Shown here piece by piece: positions 9,628 through 21,011 of a stretch of 64,000 nucleotides of DNA. The notes under the pieces are model-generated. The model saw only the letters and a list, made by a program, of their open reading frames with translations. It ran no database searches and was not told where the DNA came from. Made by a program: the position numbers and the translations under genes. Every line of letters begins with the position of its first letter. The stretch's first letter is position 1. This DNA is from Hericium rajendrae. Lineage: Eukaryota; Basidiomycota; Agaricomycetes; Russulales; Hericiaceae. The stretch is taken from the NCBI GenBank assembly GCA_033439255.1, contig CM065880.1, positions 620,001 to 684,000 on the forward strand. Reading direction: 5' to 3'.

Positions 9628-12600
9628 TTAAACCGCAGCCCTAGCGCCCTCCTGCCACTCCTCCCGCGACACAACACCCACCGCGCGGACACAGGGCAGC
9701 TAACCTCGACCTCCGGCCCCGCCTCGCCCTTATCCTCCAGCCCCCACCCCGCGACGCGCTCCGACACGACGAGACACGCAGAGTGGAACCGGTGCGCGCA
9801 GACCCTACCGTCCGCGTCGCCCTGGGCCTGCGAAGGGCAGATGAACACCATCTTCTCGGCGCCAGGCAAGAGCTCCGGCGTCGGATCCTCGTCCGAGGGA
9901 CCGATGCCGCACGAGACATCGTCGCAGCGCAGCGCCGCATCGCGCTCGCGCTGCTCGATGCGTTGGCGCAACGTGGGACCAGGCGGCGGCGGCAGCGTCC
10001 ATGTCGGTTTCCGGCGAGGCGGCGCATTGTCCGCGCAGGCGCAGGCGCTGGTGCTGGTGCAGGAGGCGGCGACACGCCGAATCTGAAGGGCGGGAAGGCC
10101 AATGGCTGCGCTTGGTAGTGCGGGCGAGGGAATTCGCGCGGGGCCGGTTGAGGCATCTGAATTTGGGGTTGAGCGAGCTGCGGGATCGGCTGAGGTGCAG
10201 GTGCCGGTGCCGATGCAGGTTGCAATTGCGGCCCTTCATGCTGTGGTGTCCGAGCCTGGGATTGTTGAGGCTGCTGACCTGCTGCTTCGCTAACCGCTGG
10301 CTCCTGCTGTCGCAGGTGCAGCTCGTCTCTAAATGCCGTCTGTGCCCGGTTCAACGCAGTCATAGGCGAATGCTGCTGATACTGAGGATGGTGATGATGG
10401 AGATGAGGGAAACGCGCCGCGGGTAACGGCATCACGATCACGGGTACAATACCCGACATCTCCGGTCCGCCTGCAAAGTTGAGCGGGACGAACGTCGGCT
10501 GGGCATCAGCGCGCGGAGTTGATCGAGGCGGTCGAGGAACCTGCGGCTCGGGTTGTGGCGCATCTGCCTGAGGTTGCTGTGGTTGCGGCTGTGCCTGCTG
10601 AGACTGAGGTTGGGACGCCAATGCCGGTTCTACGGGAGCTTGCTGAGTCGTTGCAGTCTGTCCAGGTGTGGGCGTGGCCCCAGCTCCGAAGGTTGTCCGC
10701 CATTGCGCCCGTTCCTGTCGAGCCTGCATCCGTGCACGCCGTTCGTCTTGAGCCGGTGGAGGCCTCGGCATCGGGCGTCGCGGAGATCCTTGAGTTAAAC
10801 CCTCTGGGTCGATATCAAATCGACATGTCGGACACGTCGTCTGGCGGGGACGTGCGAACCACGGTACGAGACAAGCACTGTGGAAGACGTGCGAGCAAGG
10901 CAGAGCAACGATGCGCGGCAATGGTTCCTCATCAGCATTGTCGGTGGCGGGGTGGTGCCTGCATCAGCCTGAGGCGCGGGCGTACCCGCAGGAGTGGTGG
11001 TAGTGGGTTGATCGTGAAGTTCAGCAGTCGACGACACCTGCGGGGTAAGCATGCCGCTTCCTTCTGTCAGGGTTGCTGCGTCCTGCACACCATCCATAGT
11101 AACGTCACCGTCAGCATCCTGCTTGTTCTCCTCCCACCCATTCCCAGCATCCTCGCCGAATAGCGGCTCCCAGCAGACCGCGCATCCTGCGCTCATCCCG
11201 CCGATGTCTCCTTCCTCTTTTGCGAGCCTCTCCATGCGCTTCACCAAGCCCTCCGGTACGACCTCAAGCCCGCGCACCAACTTGCGTGCGCGTGCCGGGT
11301 CATCGCGTTCTGGTTCCATGCTTGCGCCACTGAATGCCATGAGCGTCTGCATAATTGCGCGCACGATGTCGGGTGCTTCGCCACCTTCAGGTGCCGCCAC
11401 GGGCATACCAAGCATACCGAACATGTTCAGTACGTCGGTGAGCGAAGTTCCATTCCACTGGGCATGCTCCGCGCCCGTATCATCCAAGATCTGAACGTTC
11501 ACATTGCCTGGACGAGGTTGTTGGGGATTGGGGTTAGGGGCGGGCTGATCCTGAACTTGGGTTTGCGATTCGGGCGCTTCACCTTGAACCGGTGCGGGCT
11601 GAGCGTCACCAGCTGTCGAAGACGATGCAACAGGAATGATTGTCATGTCAAAAGACAGAGCAAGCATACCCCCGTTCGGTCCATTGTGGAAATGGAAGTG
11701 ACCGTGCGGTGGTGCGTTGCCGTGCTGGTTCTCGTTTGCAGGCTCGTCGCCTGCCTGTCCTGCATGCTGGGGTGGTTGAAGGAACGGCGGAGGAGGAGAA
11801 TGAGGGTGTGCATGGTGTGCATGGTGTGCATGTGCATGCGCCTGCTGTTGCCCTTGCCCTTGATCGGCCGGCTGCCCATCAGCAGCAAACGATTGTGTGA
11901 GGTCGGCCATGAGTGTGGCGAAGGGCGGAAGAGTCTGCGGCTCAGTCTGCCCTTGGGCCTGATCTTGGCCGCCATTCTGTGGTCGTGGTAGATGAAGGAA
12001 GGGCGGAACAAGCGGGCGAATGTTGGGAGGCAAGTGAAGATGTGGTTGCGGTTGCGGTTGCTGATGCTGCGGGTTCGCAGACATAGGTGCTAGATCGCGT
12101 ATATGCGTCAGGACAAGCATTCTAGGGAATAGGAAATGAAACATACTGGGTACGGTGTCTCCTGCATCGGGATCCGGCACTTCCTCCACGGCAACACGCC
12201 TCCGCTGAGCCGCCGGATCCGAGATAGCAGGCTCCAATGGCGGCATCGACTCGTCAGTCCAAGCGCTATCGCCATCGTCTGCCACGGCGAGATGCATCTC
12301 TACATCATACGCATCCCGTTCGGACTGAGCGTCATCGTCATCTGATGAGTCGGAGACAGACTGCAGGTCGGGCATCGACGAGTCGCTCCGGGCGTCGTCG
12401 TGATCGACAGTAGCGGGCGGAGGGATACTGTAATTTTGCGCATATTCTGCACGCATAGGTGGAGCTGAGTCTACATTGGGAACGTTTGGCGGTGATTGAG
12501 GTGCGTCCGGCGCGGCAGACGGATGAGCGATAAGGTTTGCAATGGGCTCGTCGTCTGACATGACGATGTCAGTATCTGTGGAAGCCTCAGGCTGGTTGGC

Positions 12601-12805
12601 GGTATTGGGCATCTCAGAATGTACTAACAATGATTGTCAGAAAATGCTGGACTTATGAAGTGATTAAAGACGACATACCTGCGCTGTGGTCAGCATTGTG
12701 CTGGTCAGACAAGGAGCTGTGGGGTAAGATACCCCGGAATAAGTTCGACAAGAAGCTACTCCCTGCGGCGCCGTCGTTGTTGTCGTGCTGATTGTTCTGG
12801 TCCAT
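9628..12805 (-). CDS. Large RING-finger protein with a second C-terminal RING-like finger (three frame conflicts)
   Basis: Start codon at 12805 (MDQNNQHDNNDGAAGSS). A 55-bp intron at 12678-12624 leads into a long acidic, Pro/Gln- and His-rich region; the stretch around 11808-11840 encodes repeated HAHH units. A 57-bp GTATGT...CTAG segment (12146-12090) with a CTGAC branch motif is probably an intron, although it stays open in frame. The first RING runs from GCAVCWEPLFG through ALPCSHVFHSACL to TCPTC, with a long variable insert. A Pro/Ala/Gln linker leads to a conserved C-terminal finger (LRCDDVSCGIGPS, VCAHRFHSACL, SCPVC-like) and the end EEWQEGARAAV. Three one-base shortfalls interrupt this reading: G4 at 10949-10952, near 10034, and near 9690 within the last CPVC. 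RING proteins are usually E3 ubiquitin ligases. Whether this copy is intact cannot be decided here. Confidence 0.65.
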
Positions 12806-13507
12806 ATCGTGTGTTGTTTAACGTCTTGACAACGACGAACAAAAGACAGTGGAAGTGAGAAACAAGAGAGGTTGAGGGTCGGGAGAGAGGGAGAGGCTGC
12901 TTATTACGTTGCTGACCAAAGTCGTTATGACCGAGCCGCAACGGGAACCTTCGAGCACTTTCGACGAATATGGTATGTTATTCTCACGCCTTTTATTCCT
13001 CTGTGGCCGCGTTGTCCAGACCACTACAACCAACATGCTAGGCAAAAGTAAGTCGTCTGCAGAAGGCTCGCATTGTCCCATTCGTGTATTCTCTGAACAC
13101 GTCATAGTTCCATCATATCCGTTCTGGGCTCCGCCTCGAGGACAACTTCCTGTTTCTTTATGGGCGTAGAACAGCGCCACTATATTCAGAGGCAGGCAGG
13201 ATACAATGCTCACCTGCATAGTCCTTGGCGAGTGAGATAGTAAATCGAATAGATAGACGTTAATCGAGTATCTGCGATCCGTCGACGACGAAACAGTGAC
13301 GGTCGTACAACTTCAAGGTCAAGGAACGACACCGCTGAAATTTCTTCAGAAATTAGTTCCATCAAATTACTCATCGTACATGACGTGCATGAGGCCCACG
13401 CCGGCAATCTGGCGGAGCAATGATGTCACCTTCACCGACCGTCCATACAGCAACTCGACTCTTGACCTTGAACACAAGACGTTGAACACGGATCAGCATC
13501 GATCAGC
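12806..13507. promoter_or_regulatory. Intergenic region between divergent genes (shared 5' region)
   Basis: About 700 bp between the RING gene start (minus strand) and the NAD(P)H-hydrate epimerase start (plus strand). Short plus-strand frames at 12909-13169 and 13296-13607 lack coding character, and the second overlaps exon 1 of the epimerase in another frame. No defined promoter element was identified. Confidence 0.4.
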
Positions 13508-14594
13508 ATGTCTCTTCGCTATCTCACTGCAAAGGCGGCCCAGCAAGTTCGTACTTCAAGCTATGTTGTGTCGTCCTCATCTGAGCGCCCGATCCACAGA
13601 TAGATGAAGAGCTCATGAGCGCCGCGGGTGCTTTCAGCATCGACCAGGCATGTCTCCCATCTCGCCAGGATTCGAATTAGTCTGACTGGAAGCACTCAAC
13701 AGCTCATGGAACTCGCGGGTCTCTCCTGCGCGCAGGTTCTCGCGACAGTGTACAACAGAGAGACCCACCCGCGCGTGCTCGTGTGCTGTGGTCCGGGGAA
13801 TCAGGGTGGCGACGGCCTTGTCGCTGCAAGGCATCTCGGTCTGGCGACGTCCCGGTCATGAGCATGATATATTCTAATTGTGGGCGGTCATAGGTATGTT
13901 TGGGTACAAGCCGACGATCTGGATGCCCAAGGTACGTACGGCGTTGTCGACATCTTCCCGGTACTAACCCCTCGCAGCCCGGATCCAAAGATATTTACAA
14001 GGTGAACACTTTCTTTCTTAATCACGACCGATAATGCTCATCCGCACGCAGAACCTCCACAAACAATGCGACAACATGCACATTCCAACCCTGCCCACGT
14101 CGCCCACGGACGCAGCGCAAAGCAGCAGCACGCTCCGCACCGCGCTCCGGCAGCACGACGTCATCCTCGACGCCATCTTCGGCTTCTCCTTCCAGCCGCC
14201 CGTGCGCGCGCCGTTCGACGCCGCGCTGCCATTGCTCTCCGCGTCGGGCCTGCCGATCGTCAGCGTCGACGTGCCATCCGGGTGGGATGTCGAGCAGGGG
14301 AACGCCGCGGGCGTCGGGCTCGAGCCCGAAGTGCTTGTCAGCCTTGACGGCGCCGAAGCTCGGCGTGAAGAATTTCCGCGGGCGACACTTCTTGGGGGCA
14401 GGTTCGTGACGAAGTGCGTTTGCTATTTCTCGTGCAGCATTGGTGTGTAAACTGATCATGGTGTGCGCAGAACTCTTGAAGAGAAGTTCGAGCTGAACTT
14501 GCCGCTTTATCCTGGGATCTCTCAAATCGTGGAACTAACTCCGGAGGGTGAGGCTAAACGGATGAGACTGCGCAGAAGCTGTAACTCCGAGTAA
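13508..14594 (+). CDS. NNR1: NAD(P)H-hydrate epimerase (YjeF-N / AIBP family)
   Basis: Interconverts the R and S forms of damaged NAD(P)H hydrate so that the S-specific dehydratase can repair them; part of metabolite repair, usually mitochondrial or cytosolic. Seven exons (13508-13546, 13600-13647, 13703-13838, 13894-13931, 13978-14001, 14052-14413, 14471-14594) sum to 771 nt, a clean 256-aa protein of normal family length. Family motifs are all visible: [21 protein letters not shown], the nucleotide-binding [40 protein letters not shown] and the closing [13 protein letters not shown]. The intron after SIDQ begins with GC rather than GT (13648), and the exact family match [10 protein letters not shown] across the joint supports a GC-AG intron. 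There is no ADP/ATP-dependent dehydratase domain, so that activity must be encoded elsewhere. The gene looks fully intact. Confidence 0.93.
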
Positions 14595-14717
14595 CAGTGG
14601 CTCGGAAGGGCGACTTCGATAACGTAACTATGCGTGAAGTGAAAGGAGACAAAGCTGTTATAAAGTAACTGGACAAGTACTGTAGAGAATGAGGTCAAAT
14701 TGATATGGTGCGGAAGA

Positions 14718-16533
14718 TTATACGTATCTGGGGTTGATGTTGCAACGATGATCCCATACAACTTCAGCAACCGCCTGCAATTGATCTATCCAGTTCTGCT
14801 GGATCCGGCTGTTTTTGATGGATATCGTCGGGACGCCCTTGACGTTCTTGCGTCTGGCCAGCCATTTCGGGAAACATATCATGAAGTTCAAATCTTCCAC
14901 CGTGCCACTCTGTCCCAAGGTCAAATTTGACATGCTCGAGCTCAAGCAGCTTGAGGCTCGGAAGGAACACCTGTTCTGCGCAGATTTGGCGTGTCGTCCA
15001 CGTCTCCAGCTCGAAGGCGTCGGATCATCCATCGGCATGCCGAATGCTTGACAAAATACCTCCGTACTGCCGCCAACAATGAACATATGCTCAAGAGCTT
15101 GACACTGTTTGAACATATCAACCCAGGCCAACGAGGTCCATCCAGGGGGCAGTGATCGCAGGTAACATGAAGGACGCGGAGCTGATTGAGTGGCATTCCC
15201 CTGCACAGATCGTCCAGTGGGTCAATCCTAACCCACGGGGAGCGGAACGAAAAACTAAGATCAGCTTTTTCCACAAGCGGAGGTTTATCATCCACAGGGC
15301 GTCGACGCCAGGCATTGATGTAACACAACCTGTTATGCGAATCTTCGGGGAATGATATTGAGAGGAGCTGTAGAGGTGTACTGCCGTGAATATGAACAGC
15401 CAGGAAATTGAGGACGTCGGGAGACTCGGAGAATGCTGCTGAAGTCCATTCAAATTCGAACTTGAGGCGGCAAGACGGAGGAATCTGCAGATGTTTGATG
15501 ATCCCGCCGCACCTGAATGACGTGTCACGAAGAGACAATGTCTTGAGATGTGACAGGCTTATTGAATGCCCACTGCGGTGTCCATCTGGCTGGAGTGGAA
15601 GACACCGATCGAGGAAGAGCATCTCAAGAGCAGGCATCCTTTCAAGAGCACCAAAAAAGTTGTTGTAAAGCGCCATGCTGTCCCAAGGACTACGCAGAAC
15701 TGCTGCTGCATCATCGGAATAGCTGGATAAGAACGGCCATTCGATGTGCAGATGAGTAAGATCGCAGAAGATAGGTGAAGTCCACGGCATCCGGATATCT
15801 GTGAAAAGGACGCGGCGAAGCCGATTCCAGTGCTTATCCACCACTTCATTGGGCAGACAAGCGAGGCCATTACTTGATGACAATTGATAGATTCCAAGAT
15901 GGGGCAGGAGATGTTAATGTGGCCATTATCTTCTCAAGGTCATCAGCCGTCAAAGAAAGGTTGAGACGACGGGTATGAAAGAGGTGCTTCGCGATGACAT
16001 CATCAGACTTCTCCGGGCCAAGCGACCAGCTATCGATTGACAAAGGGGCTGCCTTCGAGAGATGCAACGCCTGCTCTGCCCAACGAAGACCTAGCGTCAA
16101 ATTGATATTGGTCCAAAGCGCAGGATTCGTCAGACCCGTGTTGCGCCAATGCTTGCAGACGTGCATCACATGGAGCCATCCCATCCACTGACCAGGGCAG
16201 TCGTTGTGAGACCCGGGAGGGTCAACGTCGGCATAAATTGGAAAACGTGGGCTAAAACCTCCGAGGGAAGACGCGATATAGGAGCGAGGGTATTGCGACA
16301 GGATCGTAGGGAGCACATGGCAAGATGCATTGCACGCAACTCGTCGTCGAGTGTTCTGCGCGCATCAGCAGCAGCGCCTTTAGCGCACGCAATGTGCTGT
16401 ATCTGAGAGACCCGAGGCTGAATCGATGCAGACCAAAAGTCCTGCGCACTACTAGGAAGAACGCAAGTACGTATTGTCAGACAGTCAATTAAACAGTTTC
16501 GCTGGGCAACACATACCTTGGGACATTATCCAT
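14718..16533 (-). pseudogene. F-box protein gene of the mushroom type, frame-disrupted
   Basis: Start at 16533 (MDNVPS), a short intron, then SSAQDFWSASIQPRV, a helix with ELRAMHLAMCSLRS, and the F-box core ISRLPSEVLAHVF followed by HVCKHWRNTGLTNPALW. The rest is Leu-rich-repeat-like: TRRLNLSLT, TSPIFCDLTHLHIEWPF, LKTLSLRDTSF and LKLLELEHVKFDLG, ending QQNWIDQLQAVAEVVWDH. F-box proteins recruit targets to SCF ubiquitin ligases. The gene is a clear homologue of the F-box gene at 23.6-25.5 kb, sharing the exon layout and the FW-A F-box leader. Its frame changes at least five times: short by one base at the T3 run near 16235-16237, twice near 15900, at the C5 run at 15145-15149, and long by one at an A3 near 14870. 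With that many breaks I call it disrupted, though sequence error could account for some. Confidence 0.6.
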
Positions 16534-16884
16534 GCATTGCCGCATAGCTTCTAGACAGATCTAAGGCAGGTTGAGTTTACAAAGCTAGCACAGTTGGGAT
16601 GCTGTAGGAGTGCAACACGTCGCGTTCAGTCGAGTCTCGCGGTCGCGGTGAGTTCAATTTGGCTTTATTTGGCTCCCCACGTGGAATGCCGAACTGTGCC
16701 GACCAAGTACGCAGCAGTGGCACAAGTCCTTTGACGTACCGCACGGACGAGGATGAGGACAATACTTGCATGGCCGTCATGGCGAGCAACTATGCAATGT
16801 GAAACTTCTCGTGATGAGCCATTGAACTAAGTTAATGTATTAGTTGGTTTTAGATCTTATTACTTTGTCCGGTGCATCCTACAG
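16534..16884. other. Intergenic between two minus-strand genes
   Basis: Upstream of the F-box gene and downstream of paralogue A'. The small minus-strand frame at 16577-16789 has no recognisable features. Confidence 0.55.
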
Positions 16885-18627
16885 CTAACAAATCCACCTG
16901 CGCCATCTCTCGATAGCAGGCGCAACATTCCTCCTTCGCTGCTCCATCTCCCTTTCGTCGTCGCTTTCAAACCCGATGTCAACGAGCACCCTCCCTCTTC
17001 CATCCACCAGACACCATTCGTCCAGGCCTTGAACATGCCAGTGGTCATCATGCCCGTTGCTACTCCCAGAGCGGCTCCCATTCGATGCAACGCTCCGACT
17101 TCGGCTATTGTACGAGGAAGACGAGCCCAGGCTCTCACTAACGCTGCTTGCGCTGTGCTCGTCAACCGAGCTTGGCTGAGGCTCATGGCTGTCGTGTGAA
17201 GCCTGGTGGGCGGAATGGAAATGGTCGCTTGATGTAAAAGACGACCGAGCACGCTGAGACTCGTAGTAATCTTCCATATACACGATTGCGGAGGCCATAT
17301 TTCGCGTGGACATGGACTGACCCATAATAAGGCGAGTCTCTGTGCGTGTCGCTTGAGAGTGAGGAGGGCCAAGAGGAAGCGGATGCGATCGAGGTGGTGT
17401 GCTCCGGGATTCTCGACATGAGCAGAGGCATAAGGGAGGGTGTCAAGGACAATGGAAAGGTACATCATTCGTGACGGTCTGATGTCCACGCGAAATACAG
17501 GGATATGAGCGACAATGGAGACAGAGCGAGAATAGTAGATGAGGCCAAACAGAAGTAGCCATTCGGGCAGGGATTCGAGAGGCGAGAGCAATGTATCGCA
17601 CCATGTCAAGGGAGGTCTGCGGTCTCGAATGAGTTTCCACTGTATGAGATGGGCGTTAGGCTGAACACCAAGAGCAAGGCTTTGAATTGATGACAGGGAG
17701 GGTTCTTTGTAGACTTTGCTCTGCTGGCTCGAGTCAGATCGCCAAGATTCTGATGCACGTAGGCCAATCAGAGCCGCAGGATGCATAACACCCATAGGTA
17801 GTCGCGAAGGAGCTGTCGAAGTTGGGAGCGGCTGTTCATCGCTGTAACGGCTGACGGATCGATATTGAGAGCAAATGCAATGTCAGGACATTCCTTCGGT
17901 CGTATCAACTCCACCGGAAAGTCGAAACTCGCTGGGCTGGAATCCATGTGAGAGTCGGGCCTATCGAAAGGACGCGGAACAAGACGCACGAGTGAAAAGA
18001 GCAATTCGGGTGAAAGAGAAGATCGCTCGAATATCTTTTTCAAGCGGCGAGTCCTGATCATTGTGAGGCTCGTTATGCTTCAACGGGTAGAAGACAGACT
18101 GTGCGCTCAGGTCCCACTTGGCCACCTCTGGGACACCTTCTGACTCATCATATAGGAAGTTAGGTTTCCAAGACTCGCCATCATGATGCCTGTCTAAAAT
18201 ATCGCTTTCCGACAGCACTTCAACATCTTCCGACGGAAGATCACATTGATCTGCTGCCTGTATGACTGGGTCAATGTCCATCAATACACAGGCATTATTG
18301 ATCCATGGACATACCAGCCAAGAGACCGGGACGACGAGCTTCCGTGGATGGCTCGGCCGCCAATTCTCTCGGAGCTTGCTGATGAATCGCAGCTGAGCCG
18401 TACATACGACGGAAATGGCGTGCGGAAGCTGGGTCAGAGAGTCATGAAAGTGCCATCTGTCATTGCCATCCTGTGACCTGGAATAAGATCAGCATTTGAT
18501 CCTCACTGCACTCAGATTTTACGCACAGTGCCAGCTCGTTCATCAATATTTGCAGAGCTTGTGAGGCCGATTCCCGGGAGACATCGATATCGAAAGACGC
18601 GTGAGATGCAGCATCGTGAAATGACAT
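16885..18627 (-). CDS. Lineage-restricted hypothetical protein, paralogue A' (two frame conflicts)
   Basis: Start at 18627 (MSFHDAASHASFDIDVSRES). Exon 1 ends at 18527 and a 49-bp intron follows. Exon 2 carries VCTAQLRFISKLRENWRPS and SWKPNF, which match paralogue A at 7.3-9.1 kb. A probable 58-bp intron (GTGCGT...CCCAG, about 18030-17975) keeps the frame. The later part (HPAALIGLRAS, LPEWLLLFGLIYYS, IVAHIPVF) again matches A (HPALLVGIRS, LPPWLMIFGLLYDD, IIAHIPYL). The C-terminus is acidic and Ser-rich, like that of A, and ends AIERWRRWIC. Two points fail to join: near 17845 (one base short between PSAVT and DEQPLP) and near 17325. The function is unknown: no signal peptide, membrane span or catalytic motif was seen. 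The pair is in opposite orientation, about 8 kb apart. The sequence divergence suggests an old duplication. Confidence 0.55.
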
Positions 18628-19177
18628 AGAGATTAGCTTGGAGGAAGATCAGCAGAGGAGAAACAGCGCGCAGAACAAGGGATGGAATGTCTGCATCTAT
18701 CATGTGTTCGCCACTAGGTTGACACCACGTCGGCATGTTGTCGGCGTACATACTAGTCTGGGCTCACAGATGTCAACGAAATGACGATGTGGTGGTCTAT
18801 AACGTTAGTGTGAAGTACGTCGAATCGTGCAGCTGGGTCAAGTCTTAAATTGTCATAGAACGCAGCACTGACCGCTTCGGAACCTATCCACAGGTCATAA
18901 TCTTCCTTGACATGCGAGAAGACCTAATAAGACACCTGCCTGTGTGACTGCGACACCAATACTAATACTGGCAAGGACCACGCGTATAATTTACGGGTGA
19001 CTGTTTTAGACGATGTAGCCATTGTTGACAGAATAAACATACAGCACTCGCCAAACGGATGCTAAGGATCTATTCTATGATCTCCGCATGTTTGTACCAT
19101 CTGCAAGACAAGTCAATCAGGAAATTATATCGCATGATTATCCATATCACCTTACCTCAATCATTCCATCCATGGTG
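18628..19177. other. Intergenic
   Basis: Upstream of paralogue A' and downstream of the DUF6534 gene. An open minus-strand frame at 18512-18751 overlaps A' exon 1 in another frame and is a shadow. Nothing else was recognised. Confidence 0.55.
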
Positions 19178-21011
19178 TTACTGCCGATCGTCCTCATCGT
19201 AGGGATCTTCGTTGCAAATCGGATATCCTGGAAGCTGCTTGTTCAATGGCCAATGAACAGTGTCAGAAGTGACAAACGACGCACTCGACTGATGTCGAGG
19301 GGCTCCATCTGAGCTTTTTGAGCATGCTTCGTCTACAGAAGGGACAGTGGCGTGGCATACCTCACAAGCCTTGAGTCTGATATGCCTTCGGATGTTCAAA
19401 GTACATAGTAACGTATTCAGGTGAACTACACACGGTTAAGAATCGACTTTGGCTGAGGAACGAGGCGCGGACTCACGCTGACTGCAGTTAAAATAAATGC
19501 CCAAAAAATGAAACTCATGGGCGCGATGGCGAACTGAAACAGTTCGAATCAGACCAGCCTTCCACCGGCATGTAAACTCACACTGATGATAAGCCCGACG
19601 GAAAATAAGCTGATCGGACCAAGTTGAGTCCGACCAACATGAGTGAGAACAAGAACGTCGCAGGCAGTTTATTGGTCATACCTTGAAACGAAGCCAGTCT
19701 GGATTGTGTACGTGACCAAGGTATCAACTAACGATTGCGTCCTGCGGCGATCGTCGGAACATAGAACGGGCGGCTGGAGAAATAAGAGTCGTACCTGCGA
19801 CTGATACTTCTGTGCCTCCAGAGTAAAGAGCACGTAATCACGGTGATCGTGAGATCGCTGAGGATGTTGCCCGAAACCATTAGATAAAACACGACCTGGT
19901 CGAGGTAAGACTCTATGGTCAGAAATCGAACGAGAGCCACTCACTCCAAGCGCGGAGAAATCGTCGAGCGTCTTCACAGAGAACCTGTGGAAATTTCAGA
20001 TCGTAATCGCTTGAGTGAAGTAGTTCATCATACAATCGTACAAAGCAAGCAAACTCAAAGCCTGTTTTGCAAGCAAAATTAGACATATTCTGCGAGTTCA
20101 ACACATGAATGTACCAACCGCTGGCAGTCAGGATTACGATGACCTGACAGAAAAAATATGAACAGTTTTCCAAATAATGAGTATGACCTGACTCACAACA
20201 ATGCCAGATAAAAACCGATTGCGATCACTGACTAGACAAACAATCCACGACGCCAATCATGATACGTACATACGAGAAGGTGAACGTTTCTTACAAATCC
20301 AGACCCTCCATCCGTATACACTAAGCGACAAGCGTTTGAATTCCGGCATTACAAACTCAGAAAAAGACTAACCATCTGACCATAGTGGTGCTAATGTTCT
20401 ATGGGACATTAGTAAGAAGCGAAAGCCTAGTTAAGCGACTTACCGTCACCAACTCGAACACCTCGAACCCGAGTGTTAACTAAAGATTTGTGAAGTCAGG
20501 CTGCAACTTACTTTTGGCTCCCTGCATAATCCTTGTGAGTACAAATTCCGCTACAACCAATTCGGCAGAACGCACCAGGATACATGCATGTGAGGATCTG
20601 CGAACACAGTCGAGTAGTATGGGACGGCGAGTACGTACACAAACGTGGTGACAGCAACGACTTGTAAGACGTTGACGAGCCTAAGTGAAAGTCAGGTTGA
20701 TCTGGTTCATGAAAGAAACCGGACGGAATGAGACCATAGCATAGCAATCTGGAGGCAATGCTCTGTCAATAGCCGGGGAAATGGAGATGGTACAGATAGC
20801 ATATACCAGGAACTTTAAAATACGTTGGTCTTTTGGATAATGCTTGAAGTAAAGGAATGCCTGAAGAGTCGACAGACCAAGCAAACTGTTACAACCAGTT
20901 AGGTAGGAGGCTTCAGGACTTCGGATGTTTGACATACACAGCAGACGTGACACTCCCAATGTAAACCGCGCCGACCGTGGTGTTTCTGGGGATAGGATCT
21001 GGTCTGTCCAT
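19178..21011 (-). CDS. DUF6534-type fungal membrane protein, many short exons
   Basis: Start at 21011 (MDRPDPIPRNTTVGAVYIGS). Exon 1 ends at 20938, a GTATGT intron follows and exon 2 begins at 20885 (LLGLSTLQAFLYFKHYPKD), the hallmark beginning of this mushroom family. Further segments are recognisable in order: YGWRVWI (about 20310-20330), VFYLMVSGNILSDLTITVIT then LLWRHRSIS (about 19880-19800), TQSLVDTLVTYTIQTGF (about 19740-19690), LFSVGLIIS, FAIAPMSFIFWAF and the C-terminal YLNTLLCTLNIRRHIR, followed by a polar tail. The family has about seven membrane helices, a 'Tail' of Asn-Xaa-Arg type and unknown function; expansions are typical of Agaricomycetes. Exon borders between 20760 and 20080 are not resolved. 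No clear frame break was found. Confidence 0.7.

Noticed and set aside
19530-19570. tRNA-like GTTCGAATC word
   Set aside because: No A box, acceptor stem or cloverleaf around it; it lies in an intron of the DUF6534 gene.
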